This document shows positions 5,450 to 12,560 of a stretch of DNA of 37,939 nucleotides, one piece after another. The notes beneath the pieces are model-generated. The model saw only the letters and a program-made list of their open reading frames with translations, was not told where the DNA came from and ran no database searches. The stretch lies in IMG/VR virus record IMGVR_UViG_3300021963_000309, positions 1-37,939 of that record; one strand, given 5' to 3'. Source of the DNA: a virus. Both the position numbers and the translations under genes were made by a program. Each line of letters opens with the position of its first letter. Position 1 is the first letter of the stretch.

Positions 5450-5844
5450 CGTAGTTTTCTTTTAATTTTATTAAGACAATCATTGAATCCTTCTACAGTA
5501 CATTCAACATAAGCATTTTGAGACCCAGCAGCAGATTGTTCTTTGGGTAACCAGTTTTTAATTTGTTCTACCAAACTATCAATAGAAGTTTCCATATCCC
5601 AACTACTATGAGTTGTGAATACATCCGACCACCAATCTTCAATCAAAGTATAAAGAGTTTGTGATTGTTTCTTTTTCTCAATCTCTTCAAGCAATGATAC
5701 TTTTGCATTGAGTACTTTGATTTGTTCTTTCAGTTCTTCGATTTCAGTCATAGGAGTTTCGTATTGTACTGCATTAGATTCACTTAACCATTCTTCCAAA
5801 ACTTCATCAGGAACAATAGGTTGAATTTTATTCATATCTTTCAT
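5446..5844 (-). CDS. Coiled-coil hypothetical protein (132 aa)
   Basis: ATG 5842-5844 (an ATG three codons on is an alternative). Residues 32-60 (MTEIEELKEQIKVLNAKVSLLEEIEKKK region) form a clear leucine-zipper-like coiled coil, followed by a Trp-rich segment. Likely a homo-oligomer. It overlaps the upstream stop by 4 nt and couples to the 21-residue ORF. Function unknown. Confidence 0.85.
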   Translation of the reverse strand: MKDMNKIQPIVPDEVLEEWLSESNAVQYETPMTEIEELKEQIKVLNAKVSLLEEIEKKKQSQTLYTLIEDWWSDVFTTHSSWDMETSIDSLVEQIKNWLPKEQSAAGSQNAYVECTVEGFNDCLNKIKRKLR

Positions 5845-6056
5845 TTGATGTTATGGGCATAGCCAGCAATATAGGCGGCATGAATCCATTTATAAAGCAA
5901 ATCCTTACGAGTCTTTTCATCTTCTACTTCACAGTCGCCAAAGAACCATTCGGAGCGAAGAGAATAAGATCCATAAGAACCATTAAACCAATCAACAAAG
6001 CCTTCTTCTACAGGATCATTAAACTCCCAGTCATTTGCAGGATGTTTAGTCATCAT
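5841..6056 (-). CDS. Small acidic hypothetical protein (71 aa)
   Basis: ATG ATG at 6051-6056 (either could start), TGA overlapping the next start by 4 nt. Trp- and Tyr-rich with FVDWFNGSYGSYS and a C-terminal helix WIHAAYIAGYAHNIK. It overlaps the upstream gene by 11 nt. Not recognised. Confidence 0.8.
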   Translation of the reverse strand: MMTKHPANDWEFNDPVEEGFVDWFNGSYGSYSLRSEWFFGDCEVEDEKTRKDLLYKWIHAAYIAGYAHNIK

Positions 6057-6201
6057 CGAAACTCTCCTGAAAGCATTTCCACCCTTCTTCTAATTGTTTG
6101 TCTGCCCATCCCCAGGCACCATGTTCCATACCATCAATTTGTGCTGCATCAATCTCTTGTTTGATGAGATGACGTAACAGTTGAATTTGTTCTTCAGTCA
6201 T
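6046..6201 (-). CDS. Small helical protein (51 aa)
   Basis: ATG 6199-6201, TAA 6046-6048. The sequence MTEEQIQLLRHLIKQEIDAA... with EHGAWGWADKQLEEGW resembles small all-helical phage proteins. It is part of the overlapping chain (8 nt with the upstream gene, 11 nt with the downstream gene). Unknown. Confidence 0.75.
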   Translation of the reverse strand: MTEEQIQLLRHLIKQEIDAAQIDGMEHGAWGWADKQLEEGWKCFQESFDDD

Positions 6202-6496
6202 TTTTCACCCAAGTACAAGCAAAACAAATCCTCGTCATAAACCTCACAAACCTATTAGGCACTTTTCCTTCTACTGGAGTATAAGCAATACCATTACCAG
6301 GAGATCCACCAAACAGATAACAAGTCCAGTTAGATAGTTTTGGTATGGTGAGTTGATAGTCAGGGAATTTAGTTTTATACCTATACCAATCTGGATCTAC
6401 AGTCAATTCAGGATTTACTGGTTGTCCTATGTTGTTTTCCCAGACATCAACATCCCAAGGAGATGAGATATTCTTTTCAGGTTTCCATTCCTTCAT
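6194..6496 (-). CDS. Hypothetical protein (100 aa)
   Basis: ATG 6494-6496. Trp/Pro-rich (PWDVDVWENNIGQPVNP), with a C-terminal FMTRICFACTWVKND carrying two Cys. It overlaps neighbours by 4 and 8 nt. No family recognised. Confidence 0.8.
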   Translation of the reverse strand: MKEWKPEKNISSPWDVDVWENNIGQPVNPELTVDPDWYRYKTKFPDYQLTIPKLSNWTCYLFGGSPGNGIAYTPVEGKVPNRFVRFMTRICFACTWVKND

Positions 6497-6663
6497 CGTA
6501 TTCCAGTATCAAAGAGTTCTTTTAGTTCCCGATAAAGTGGTCGCAGTTCGTCATACCCAGACCCAATATCCAATAGTTCCTTATTAGCTTTTAGCATAAA
6601 ATGGAGTTGTCGTGTTTGGTCTTCTGTAAGTGTGAGTTTATACTGCTTTTCAATTTCAATCAT
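6493..6663 (-). CDS. Small helical protein (56 aa)
   Basis: I choose ATG 6661-6663 (MIEIEKQYKLTLTEDQTRQL), with GGAG 8 nt upstream. The earlier in-frame Met lies inside the previous gene. The motif LTEDQTRQLHFMLKANKELL predicts one long helix. It overlaps the upstream gene by 8 nt. Unknown. Confidence 0.75.
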   Translation of the reverse strand: MIEIEKQYKLTLTEDQTRQLHFMLKANKELLDIGSGYDELRPLYRELKELFDTGIR

Positions 6664-6829
6664 TTTGAGGTCTCCAATTTGATGTGTGTGCCCAACCATC
6701 TGTTTTTACATTATACCAGTAATCATATCCCCACACACCAAAATCATTGCGATAATACTGAACCAATCCAAATCCATTAGCATCTTCTTTTGTTGGTCTT
6801 CTGTTTGTAATTGGTTTAGTTTCAGTCAT
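6656..6829 (-). CDS. Small Trp/Tyr-rich protein (57 aa)
   Basis: ATG 6827-6829, TGA 6656-6658. It begins MTETKPITNRRPTKEDANGF and then VQYYRNDFGVWGYDYWYNV. The opening resembles other short phage proteins in which a KPITxRRPT motif precedes a small beta domain (from memory). Function unknown. Confidence 0.75.
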   Translation of the reverse strand: MTETKPITNRRPTKEDANGFGLVQYYRNDFGVWGYDYWYNVKTDGWAHTSNWRPQND

Positions 6830-6835
6830 TTTCAA

Positions 6836-7036
6836 TCACTCCACATAATGATATAAAGGTTCTTTGTATTTTCTCAGTAGTCGTATTGTTTCTTGTGCTT
6901 CTTGAAGTGTTTGGAATGTAGCATCTGAATAAAGGAAATACTTTTGGTCCTTAATACTATAACATTGAATAAAAAAATAAGGTTTCAAAGTTTTCAAATT
7001 GAGGTCTTCTACAATTCGGTAATCATAAACTTTCAT
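6836..7036 (-). CDS. Small YRI/EEAQ-type protein (66 aa)
   Basis: ATG 7034-7036 with GGAGG 10 nt upstream; the earlier frame start overlaps the previous gene. The protein has strands MKVYDYRIVED, a YPFF-type strand, then FQTLQEAQETIRLL. This layout resembles the products at 7248 and 14803 (YRI...F..LEEA...), suggesting a small paralogous fold. Unknown function. Confidence 0.75.
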   Translation of the reverse strand: MKVYDYRIVEDLNLKTLKPYFFIQCYSIKDQKYFLYSDATFQTLQEAQETIRLLRKYKEPLYHYVE

Positions 7037-7251
7037 TATTTCCGTGCCTCCCAATACTTACCTTCTGGACCACATTTACCCCATTCCATTCTCATCATAT
7101 CACAAAAACGATCTTTAACTTTTCCAGTCACCAGATTTTCACTCACTACTGGATTGAGGCACATATCAAATCGGTCTCCACCACCAGTAAGATGCTCAAA
7201 CCAATCTTTCTTGTAGTGCTTACAATCCTTACAGAGTTTGATGTCGGTCAC
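7036..7251 (-). CDS. Cys-rich, putative zinc-binding protein (71 aa)
   Basis: GTG at 7249-7251 with GGAG 7 nt upstream; it overlaps the previous stop by 4 nt (GTGA). Six Cys occur in the pattern CKDCKHY...MCLNP...FCDMMRMEWGKCG, a likely zinc site. I recall similar Cys-rich proteins in many cyanophages, all of unknown role. Confidence 0.8.
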   Translation of the reverse strand: MTDIKLCKDCKHYKKDWFEHLTGGGDRFDMCLNPVVSENLVTGKVKDRFCDMMRMEWGKCGPEGKYWEARK

Positions 7252-7463
7252 TGGGGTTCTCCACAATCAAAGTCAAGGTATTCTACCACAGGTTTCCTCA
7301 AATAATTACAAAGGTGCTTCTGTGCTTCTTCAAATGTATCATAATCACCATCCCTATATTCATCTACAAATAGATTATACCAAAATAATCCATATCTTTT
7401 GTGTTGTGGGTAGTATCTGGTTGAGTGTCCGTCTGTTACTTTTTTGATACGATAGTTTTTCAT
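7248..7463 (-). CDS. Small YRI-type protein (71 aa)
   Basis: ATG 7461-7463 overlaps the upstream stop by 4 nt; the longer frame start is less likely. The motif YRIKKVTDG...RYYPQHK...FWYNLF...YDTFEEAQKHLCNYL is shared with the 69-residue protein at 14803 (YRVIEQ...FFPQYK...FYSLESATKFI). The two are paralogues, pointing to duplication of a small fold. Confidence 0.8.
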   Translation of the reverse strand: MKNYRIKKVTDGHSTRYYPQHKRYGLFWYNLFVDEYRDGDYDTFEEAQKHLCNYLRKPVVEYLDFDCGEPQ

Positions 7464-7645
7464 AAATCGTAAGGATGTTGAGGGTCTCTGGTCCAAAGTT
7501 TAGTATATACTAACCATTTCTCTTGTTTGTTATCCAATTCAGCAGTCCAGTGAATTCCATTCTCATCAATAGCATCAAGGTAATGAATACCTTTGCGGTC
7601 ATCAATCACACGAGTGATAGTTACAAACTTTACTTTCTCAACCAT
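7460..7645 (-). CDS. Small beta-rich protein (61 aa)
   Basis: ATG 7643-7645; the two codons before it include a TTG that overlaps the previous stop. Strands KFVTITRVID, GIHYLDAID and GIHWTAELD alternate with turns, predicting a small beta barrel (OB/SH3-like). Coupled to both neighbours. Unknown. Confidence 0.75.
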   Translation of the reverse strand: MVEKVKFVTITRVIDDRKGIHYLDAIDENGIHWTAELDNKQEKWLVYTKLWTRDPQHPYDL

Positions 7646-7647
7646 AA

Positions 7648-7770
7648 TCAATTACCGTTAATGATGTTCCAAAATTGTTTAGAATTAGCACCAGGAAGAT
7701 GTGGTAGTTTCTTCTCCCAATATCCTGTGATGTGATAATACCACGATTTTAGCACATATGGGAGTTTCAT
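7648..7770 (-). CDS. Small basic aromatic protein (40 aa)
   Basis: ATG 7768-7770, TGA 7648-7650. The sequence begins MKLPYVLKSWYYHITGYWEK, with many Trp/Tyr. It lies 11 nt after the preceding stop. No hydrophobic span. Unknown. Confidence 0.65.
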   Translation of the reverse strand: MKLPYVLKSWYYHITGYWEKKLPHLPGANSKQFWNIINGN

Positions 7771-7781
7771 TGATACTTTGT

Positions 7782-7949
7782 TTAAACGGGAAAGACTTCA
7801 ACAGAGCGAATCAAATTGGTGCGATCTTGGGCTAGGTAATCATCAGCGATTTTACCGCAAGAAGAACGTGACTTAATGATCTTTTCTTCATATAGGTTCT
7901 CATCTTCATCAGGAACCCAGTATTCAATCAGCATACGATAGGTATTCAT
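7782..7949 (-). CDS. Small hypothetical protein (55 aa)
   Basis: ATG 7947-7949; a GTG three codons earlier (GTGACTGAA) is a good alternative because it gives the MTE start common here. The sequence MNTYRMLIEYWVPDEDENLYEE then helix KIADDYLAQDRTNLIRS. Unknown. Confidence 0.7.
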   Translation of the reverse strand: MNTYRMLIEYWVPDEDENLYEEKIIKSRSSCGKIADDYLAQDRTNLIRSVEVFPV

Positions 7950-7954
7950 TTCAG

Positions 7955-8152
7955 TCACTTCACAGAGAGGTTGTTGACGATTTTGCGGGCAAACTTCATA
8001 AAACCATAAGCAGTCACATTACCATCATCATAACCATCCAGCATATCAGTTTGATTGTAAGTATTCACAATCAACATGCAAGCATCATACAATGCTGCTT
8101 GATGTTCTTCTTCAGTGTGAAATGAGATTGCGTTGTAAGAAGGAAGCGTCAT
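7955..8152 (-). CDS. Small helical protein (65 aa)
   Basis: ATG 8150-8152 with AAGGA about 7 nt upstream. All-helical, with EEEHQAALYDACMLIVNTYNQ. It is the first gene of an operon that runs down to 5051, and the only one with dyad promoter G directly before it. Unknown. Confidence 0.8.
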   Translation of the reverse strand: MTLPSYNAISFHTEEEHQAALYDACMLIVNTYNQTDMLDGYDDGNVTAYGFMKFARKIVNNLSVK

Positions 8153-8175
8153 TGGAGTTCCTTGGGTATGTAAGT

Positions 8176-8232
8176 ATTATAGACCAAAACAGGCACCTTG
8201 TGAGCGCCTGTGGCCAGTTCTTCAAGTGTCCT
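8176..8232 (-). promoter_or_regulatory. Dyad-box promoter G
   Basis: The dyad GTGGCCAGTT...AAGTGTCCT (8210-8232) lies 28 bp from a perfect TATAAT (minus strand, 8176-8181); the hairpin 8190-8210 is between them. The dyad overlaps the 3' end of the upstream gene. It is one of the clearest examples of the class. Confidence 0.65.
8183..8210 (-). terminator. Hairpin terminator before promoter G
   Basis: CAGGCGC-TCACAAG-GTGCCTG (one G:U pair) followed by GTTTTGG on the minus strand, 12 nt after the stop of the gene at 8222. A plausible intrinsic terminator with a short U-tract. Confidence 0.6.
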
Positions 8233-8512
8233 CAACCTTTCCCTTCAATTCATTAGGTTGACTGTAAAATAATTCATCGCGCCAGTTACGACCAGCAATA
8301 TCAAAAGTAAATCCTAATTTTCCAATAGAGAAAAGAAAAGAGAATAACCTACCATATCCCATAGAGATCTGAAGATAAGGCCATTCAATCCATTTTCCAT
8401 ACTCACCATGGTCAATTGCAAATTGAAGAAGTGAATAATGTTTTGTAGTACAAAGAGTCAAATAATATTCTTTTCCATAATCATCTCTTACTCCAACTTG
8501 AAAGAGTTTCAT
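8222..8512 (-). CDS. Hypothetical protein (96 aa)
   Basis: ATG 8510-8512, overlapping the upstream stop by 4 nt. The protein has a YYLTLCTTKHYSLLQFAIDHGEYG segment and aromatic repeats. It is the last gene of the operon from 13531 downward. Not recognised. Confidence 0.8.
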   Translation of the reverse strand: MKLFQVGVRDDYGKEYYLTLCTTKHYSLLQFAIDHGEYGKWIEWPYLQISMGYGRLFSFLFSIGKLGFTFDIAGRNWRDELFYSQPNELKGKVEDT

Positions 8513-8805
8513 TTGTATTTGTTCTCCACTTCTTTTACGCGATTCATAAAACTATCATCACCATGATCACCTGAATACAGATAATCAATGTGCCTCATGA
8601 TTTCAGCCATCTTTCTCATCTTTGGCAGTTGCTCTTTCAGATACTCAATCACTTCAGGTTCGTGGTGAGGATACCATTTATCACCATAGTATCCACAATC
8701 TTCACGCTCTCTACCATTATTGAGAATTTCTTCTTCAAGTTCATCAGCAAACTGTGCTACCTTATAGTAATCGTAACCGCAGTTACCAAAGTGTCCGCCG
8801 CTCAT
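8509..8805 (-). CDS. MSGGHF-type conserved phage protein (98 aa)
   Basis: ATG 8803-8805. The N-terminus MSGGHFGNCGYDYYKVAQFADELEEEI belongs to a family I know from many unrelated phages (MSGGHFxxxxYxxxxIAxEIExxI), always of unknown function and helical. Residues HHEPEVIEYLKEQLPKMRKMAEIMRHIDYLYSGD continue that pattern. Chained by 4-nt overlaps. Confidence 0.9.
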   Translation of the reverse strand: MSGGHFGNCGYDYYKVAQFADELEEEILNNGREREDCGYYGDKWYPHHEPEVIEYLKEQLPKMRKMAEIMRHIDYLYSGDHGDDSFMNRVKEVENKYK

Positions 8806-9011
8806 TTTACCTCCAATTCATCCAGTTTCTCATTCACAAAACCAGTCATATCCAAAGTTCTTGGATCAATACTAGCATCAGTACAATCCATGATAAACTC
8901 CATAAATGCACCTAGAATGAGACAGGCACGGCGATGGTCATGCTCTGTGATGGTAGTATGAGGCATAGCAACATAGTTTACCACATGCTCATAGAGTTCA
9001 TCGTAAGTCAT
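8802..9011 (-). CDS. Small helical protein (69 aa)
   Basis: ATG 9009-9011, 4-nt overlaps at both ends. Mostly helical, with MTYDELYEHVVNYV and ACLILGAFMEFIMDC. Unknown. Confidence 0.8.
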   Translation of the reverse strand: MTYDELYEHVVNYVAMPHTTITEHDHRRACLILGAFMEFIMDCTDASIDPRTLDMTGFVNEKLDELEVK

Positions 9012-9193
9012 TTGTATTGCTCCAGAACATCAATAAAGTGTTGAATACAATCTTTGGGAATGTGAATAGTTTGATATCCTGGCCCATTACCATCCTCCAC
9101 ACTCACAGTTCCAAGTTCATCAGCAGTGAAATCAAAACTCCAACCATCTTCTTCGTGTTCGATTTGAATGTGTTTGGTGATAGTGTAAGTCAT
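9008..9193 (-). CDS. Small beta-rich acidic protein (61 aa)
   Basis: ATG 9191-9193, overlaps both neighbours by 4 nt. Strands TYTITKHIQIEHE, WSFDFTADEL and VSVEDG, then a C-terminal helix CIQHFIDVLEQY. Unknown. Confidence 0.8.
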   Translation of the reverse strand: MTYTITKHIQIEHEEDGWSFDFTADELGTVSVEDGNGPGYQTIHIPKDCIQHFIDVLEQYK

Positions 9194-9363
9194 TCTTCTT
9201 CCTCATAAGGGAACATTTCATCATACTCTTCATCAGTGAGAGTAAGATATTGAACATTAGCATCACGGTGCTCTTCGGCATACATCAACTGATAGTGTGC
9301 GAAGTTTGAGGCACTGGTGCTAGCATATTCTAGCAGTCCATCAACAAAACAAAGGTAGTTCAT
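9190..9363 (-). CDS. Small acidic protein (57 aa)
   Basis: ATG 9361-9363 with GGAGG 4 nt upstream (an in-frame TTG further up is unlikely). MNYLCFVDGLLEYASTSASN, ending EEYDEMFPYEEEE. The acidic tail is typical of small phage inhibitors or DNA mimics, but nothing more can be said. Confidence 0.8.
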   Translation of the reverse strand: MNYLCFVDGLLEYASTSASNFAHYQLMYAEEHRDANVQYLTLTDEEYDEMFPYEEEE

Positions 9364-9638
9364 AATACCTCCCAATCACATTCCCAAAAATCATTTACAT
9401 TTACCCAAAAGAAGTATTTCTGATTCTCACTGGCGAGAAACAGCATACCATCACCTTTGTCTTGTTCTACAATGCAAATAGGATTATTATCCATAACATT
9501 GCAGAGACGGTTCTTTGCTTTCTTTGATTTAGGTCGAACAGTGACTCGTCTCATTCGATCTTTGTTTGAACTGAGGTTATCATAGCGCAAAACAACCCGT
9601 TGAGAGCAGGTGCTGTGACGGTTCTTTAACTGTCCCAT
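9360..9638 (-). CDS. KAKNR-type protein, paralogue of 22685 (92 aa)
   Basis: ATG 9636-9638 with AAGG 5 nt upstream; MRRVTVRPKSKKAKNR 28 codons in is an alternative start giving a length like the paralogue. The motif V-x-P-x-S-K-K/A-K-N-R-x-x-N-x-M-D, then LFLxSxNxxYxFW, recurs in the 67-residue protein at 22685. Two diverged copies of a small domain of unknown role. Confidence 0.8.
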   Translation of the reverse strand: MGQLKNRHSTCSQRVVLRYDNLSSNKDRMRRVTVRPKSKKAKNRLCNVMDNNPICIVEQDKGDGMLFLASENQKYFFWVNVNDFWECDWEVL

Positions 9639-9955
9639 GGGGCCTTGCGGTTTAATACTTTAGCAATATTCTCATTATACTCTGGTGGTTCATTTAATTT
9701 CTCTACCAGTTCATCATAATCTTCTGTTGATAGAATAATCTCTTCTGGTGGATATGATCCTTTACCCCAGAACTGTTCAAACTCCCACTTGTAGTTCATA
9801 TCCAAATATCCAGAGTTAAGAGAATACCAAAACTCTCCCCATACATGATAATCATCAAAGCGGAACCCTTGATGTGAAATTAATCTCCACCACCACCAAA
9901 AAGGTGTGTAGCGGAGATAACGATTACCAATAATAAGTTTATGTAGTATTACCAT
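9626..9955 (-). CDS. Hypothetical protein with TacA-like tail motif (109 aa)
   Basis: ATG 9953-9955. The N-terminal half is Trp/Tyr-rich (YTPFWWWWRLIS). The C-terminus reads STEDYDELVEKLNEPPEYN...NRKAPWD, which resembles the C-terminal toxin-wrapping segment of TacA/DUF1778 antitoxins (xEDWxxLxxxLxxPPxxN). There is no DNA-binding ribbon and no adjacent acetyltransferase toxin, so this is a weak analogy only. Confidence 0.75.
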   Translation of the reverse strand: MVILHKLIIGNRYLRYTPFWWWWRLISHQGFRFDDYHVWGEFWYSLNSGYLDMNYKWEFEQFWGKGSYPPEEIILSTEDYDELVEKLNEPPEYNENIAKVLNRKAPWDS

Positions 9956-10263
9956 CTACCCAGTCTCAATTTACGTTCGGGTGAAAGATAAGGATTATAT
10001 GGATCATCATAGGGATAAATGTATTCACACATCCAACCCCAAGACAATCCCTCCCAGAAGTCATCAGGAAAGTGCTCTACTGTCTCATAACAATCAATGA
10101 TATAATGAATGTTACGAAATCCCTCAACGAACCATTCCCACTTACTCATACCATAGTATTCATCTCTCATAGCCTTAAGAACCTCTGGTTTGATAATAAT
10201 GCTGTTAAGTTCTTCGTTATTGAACTGCTCTAACTGTTTTTTGAATTCAGTAAGATCAGTCAT
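9949..10263 (-). CDS. Hypothetical protein (104 aa)
   Basis: ATG 10261-10263, overlapping neighbours by 7 and 8 nt. An N-terminal helix TEFKKQLEQFNNEELNSI, then a Trp/Tyr-rich C-terminus (WEWFVEGFRNIHYI; FWEGLSWGWMCEYIYPYDDP). Unknown. Confidence 0.8.
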   Translation of the reverse strand: MTDLTEFKKQLEQFNNEELNSIIIKPEVLKAMRDEYYGMSKWEWFVEGFRNIHYIIDCYETVEHFPDDFWEGLSWGWMCEYIYPYDDPYNPYLSPERKLRLGRW

Positions 10264-10450
10264 TCACCCACTCTTCATAACGTGTATTGATCTTACCATC
10301 ATTCAGGAAGATATTCAAGTGCCCTGTGTTACCATTCTCAAAATAGAAAGCCATCCATACGTGATGTCCTTCATCCATCACTTCATAGTGATACCCTTTG
10401 ATGTTATCAAGCAAAAACTCATCGGGGTTGTAGAGTTCTTTATCGGTCAT
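10256..10450 (-). CDS. Small beta-rich protein (64 aa)
   Basis: ATG 10448-10450 overlaps the upstream stop by 4 nt; the longer frame starts deep inside the upstream gene and is rejected. Strands HYEVMDEGHHVWMAFYFENG, GHLNIFLNDG and NTRYEEW form a likely small sheet. Unknown. Confidence 0.8.
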   Translation of the reverse strand: MTDKELYNPDEFLLDNIKGYHYEVMDEGHHVWMAFYFENGNTGHLNIFLNDGKINTRYEEWVND

Positions 10451-10965
10451 GAGAAGTTGTAGTGAACACGGGTGTAGAAGTCTTTGAAGCAACTCTTATT
10501 GAGTAACTTCATCATCGCTGGAGGAATGTAGTATGAATAATCGCTGAAGAAATCTTCTTTACTTAGAAATCTAAGACCATGAAGATACCAAGTTCCAAAC
10601 TGCTCGTGGAATGCTCTCACAGCACGATATTGCTGTGTAGTACAAGCAACATACTTATTGGTAGAGTTTTCAAAATCTTCTTTTTGACAAGGACTTGCCT
10701 GTGTCATCATAACACACACGGTTTGACCTTCACCTGTGCCGAAGTATTCAGAAACCATATAAACCCAATGTTCATCTACTGGGAATACATCACGCTGATA
10801 CTTCTGCTCATATTCTTTCATACAAGCATCAGCAACCAGTTGAAAGTTTTCTTTCTTCTTTGCTTCTAACTCTACTCGTAACTCTACCTTTTCAGTTTCA
10901 GCAAGCTCTTTGAGAGCATCAGTGCATTTACCAATAGCACCAACAGCAGTTTGAAATTCAGTCAT
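10447..10965 (-). CDS. Hypothetical protein (172 aa)
   Basis: ATG 10963-10965. The N-terminal half is a long charged helix (KELAETEKVELRVELEAKKKEN). The centre, HWVYMVSEYFGTGEGQTVCVMMTQASPC, and the C-terminal half, TTQQYRAVRAFHEQFGTWYLHGLRFLS, look globular. One of the larger unknowns of the small-gene block. Coupled to both neighbours. Confidence 0.8.
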   Translation of the reverse strand: MTEFQTAVGAIGKCTDALKELAETEKVELRVELEAKKKENFQLVADACMKEYEQKYQRDVFPVDEHWVYMVSEYFGTGEGQTVCVMMTQASPCQKEDFENSTNKYVACTTQQYRAVRAFHEQFGTWYLHGLRFLSKEDFFSDYSYYIPPAMMKLLNKSCFKDFYTRVHYNFS

Positions 10966-11305
10966 AGGTCGAAAACAGAAATACTTTTAGTGTTTGTCCT
11001 TCGTCTTGTTCACAGATTTGAACATTGGAGCATTCATACTTTACAAACTCTCGTCCATTGTTGGTGATAACCTCTACACGAGTAACAAGTGGATAAGACT
11101 TGATGTAATCACCATTTGGTGCTTCATAGTCTACATTTTCCTGTCCTCTGAAATCATCATATTCAATTCCAAGTGCTTTAAGTGCTTTGTTTTCTGCTTC
11201 TCTTTGAGCAGCAACTTCTAACATTTCCTCATGGGTCATAAACCCATCATAAGATGTATCCAACCATGGAACATCATCTTTATCTGGTAGATTGTGCTCA
11301 GTCAT
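10958..11305 (-). CDS. Hypothetical protein (115 aa)
   Basis: ATG 11303-11305. Acidic; helix HEEMLEVAAQREAENKALKALG, then strands VTRVEVITNNGREFVKYEC and LKVFLFS. Overlaps of 4 and 8 nt with neighbours. Unknown. Confidence 0.8.
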   Translation of the reverse strand: MTEHNLPDKDDVPWLDTSYDGFMTHEEMLEVAAQREAENKALKALGIEYDDFRGQENVDYEAPNGDYIKSYPLVTRVEVITNNGREFVKYECSNVQICEQDEGQTLKVFLFSTYD

Positions 11306-11571
11306 CGTTCATTATAAAATACAAATGCTGTTGAGGTTTTGTGGTCGTAATAATAATACTCTTGAAACACTCCACTTTCAAATGACTCAATAGTTTCATC
11401 AAGCTCATCACTACCAGTTGAATAGTAACAGTCTAACACAAAGTCAGAGTATTCTCCAACAGGACCACAGAACCTATCACCAAACTTTGTAATGTCTTTA
11501 TCTGGAAAGAGTTCGTAGTATGTGTCTAATACTTCCTGTCCGTATTCTTCAAGGATTTCTTCAAGGGTCAT
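11302..11571 (-). CDS. Acidic hypothetical protein (89 aa)
   Basis: ATG 11569-11571. Very acidic and Tyr-rich: FVLDCYYSTGSDELDETIESF, FQEYYYYDHKT, FVFYNE. It could be a DNA-mimic-like protein, but no specific family is recognised. 4-nt overlaps at both ends. Confidence 0.8.
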   Translation of the reverse strand: MTLEEILEEYGQEVLDTYYELFPDKDITKFGDRFCGPVGEYSDFVLDCYYSTGSDELDETIESFESGVFQEYYYYDHKTSTAFVFYNER

Positions 11572-11975
11572 CTATTCATTTGAAGTGTTGGTACGGGCAT
11601 TCCACCTTCAGTCGGAACGTAGATAGTTACGTTGCCTTTGTTGCTGCCTTCTTCCAGACCAGTGATATACAAATACTGAAGATACTCACGGTTATCTTTC
11701 AGACTATCACCAATGATTTGGTTTGCCTTAGCAACACCAGTAGCACGGATGATCTCAGCATCAGCAAGTTGTTGAGCACTATCTTTCTTTGCTTGTGCTT
11801 CAAGCACAGCTACCTGGCGAGTGTATTCTGCTTTCTGGAGTTCTGCTTTACCAGCAAGAGATTGTTGCCATACGTTGTACTGTGGACCACCAATAAAGAT
11901 AAGACCACCAAGTACAACTACACCCACAGCGACAATAGCAACACCAGGGTCAATAAATCCGTTTTGTTGTTTCAT
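11568..11975 (-). CDS. Membrane protein with stomatin-like coiled tail, no SPFH core (135 aa)
   Basis: ATG 11973-11975. One membrane helix (residues about 9-30, PGVAIVAVGVVVLGGLIFIGG) is followed by an Ala/Glu/Gln-rich helix (about 45-90, LEAQAKKDSAQQLADAEIIRATGVAKANQII), then EYLQYLYITGLEE and VTIYVPTEGG. The helix and the YLQYL..GL.....IYVP tail match the C-terminal half of stomatin/prohibitin/HflC proteins, but the SPFH domain is missing. It may cap or poison host membrane SPFH assemblies (inference). Confidence 0.85.
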   Translation of the reverse strand: MKQQNGFIDPGVAIVAVGVVVLGGLIFIGGPQYNVWQQSLAGKAELQKAEYTRQVAVLEAQAKKDSAQQLADAEIIRATGVAKANQIIGDSLKDNREYLQYLYITGLEEGSNKGNVTIYVPTEGGMPVPTLQMNR

Positions 11976-12088
11976 TTTTGTTCAAATTCCTTTACGAATT
12001 GTTCGATCTGTTTGTTGGCGCGATAGTTTTTGATAATATCCATCACACAATACCCAAAGGCAAATCCAGCCATAATTGAAGTAATCAT
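11972..12088 (-). CDS. Small membrane protein (38 aa)
   Basis: ATG 12086-12088, TGA 11972-11974, 4-nt overlaps at both ends. MITSIMAGFAFGYCVMDII is a membrane helix, followed by a basic/helical tail. Part of a run of four membrane proteins (11568-12560). Confidence 0.75.
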   Translation of the reverse strand: MITSIMAGFAFGYCVMDIIKNYRANKQIEQFVKEFEQK

Positions 12089-12276
12089 TTAGAGGAAACT
12101 CCAGAGTTTTTAAAGATCATATTTGCCAGAACAATGATAGCAAGGTTTTGCCAGAAAGTCAAAGACACACTAAACCAAGACAGAATAAGTCCAAGCAACC
12201 ATGCTTCAAATAAGAGACTTGCAGTTACAAGAACTACAGCGGCAAAGACAACGCCAAGAGCAGTAGAAGTTTTCAT
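12085..12276 (-). CDS. Two-span membrane protein (63 aa)
   Basis: ATG 12274-12276. Two hydrophobic helices: about 5-30 (LGVVFAAVVLVTASLLFEAWLL region) and about 38-55 (FWQNLAIIVLANMIF). Short polar ends. Probably a small inner-membrane protein. Unknown. Confidence 0.8.
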   Translation of the reverse strand: MKTSTALGVVFAAVVLVTASLLFEAWLLGLILSWFSVSLTFWQNLAIIVLANMIFKNSGVSSK

Positions 12277-12281
12277 AATGA

Positions 12282-12560
12282 TTAATTTTGAGTATCAGAA
12301 GGGGGAGGAGGTGGAGTTGGTTGAGTTATTGTATCAGATTGTGAGGGTTGTTGCAAATTCTGATACTGTGGAATTTCTTGAGTTGATAATTGAGGTGGTT
12401 TGGATAATTGATCTAACTTTTGATCTAACTGATTAATTTTTTCATCTAATGCTGTTGGAGGTTGTGGTGAGTTTGATTCAGCAAGTTTCCATCCAGCAGC
12501 AGCGGCACCAAAAATACTAGCAAGAGCAGCGACAGTTGAAATGGTCTTGGTGAAACTCAT
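12282..12560 (-). CDS. Membrane-anchored Pro/Gln-rich protein (92 aa)
   Basis: ATG 12558-12560. An N-terminal hydrophobic segment (VAALASIFGAAAAGW, about 9-23) is a signal or anchor. A helix DEKINQLDQKLDQLS with heptad spacing follows, then a disordered Pro/Gln tail ending PPPPPSD. The architecture resembles spanin- or envelope-spanning proteins in outline, but no lipobox is present. Unknown. Confidence 0.8.
   Translation of the reverse strand: MSFTKTISTVAALASIFGAAAAGWKLAESNSPQPPTALDEKINQLDQKLDQLSKPPQLSTQEIPQYQNLQQPSQSDTITQPTPPPPPSDTQN

Noticed and set aside
9626-9955. TacA-type toxin-antitoxin module
   Set aside because: Only the tail motif matches; there is no ribbon-helix-helix domain and no GNAT toxin next to it.
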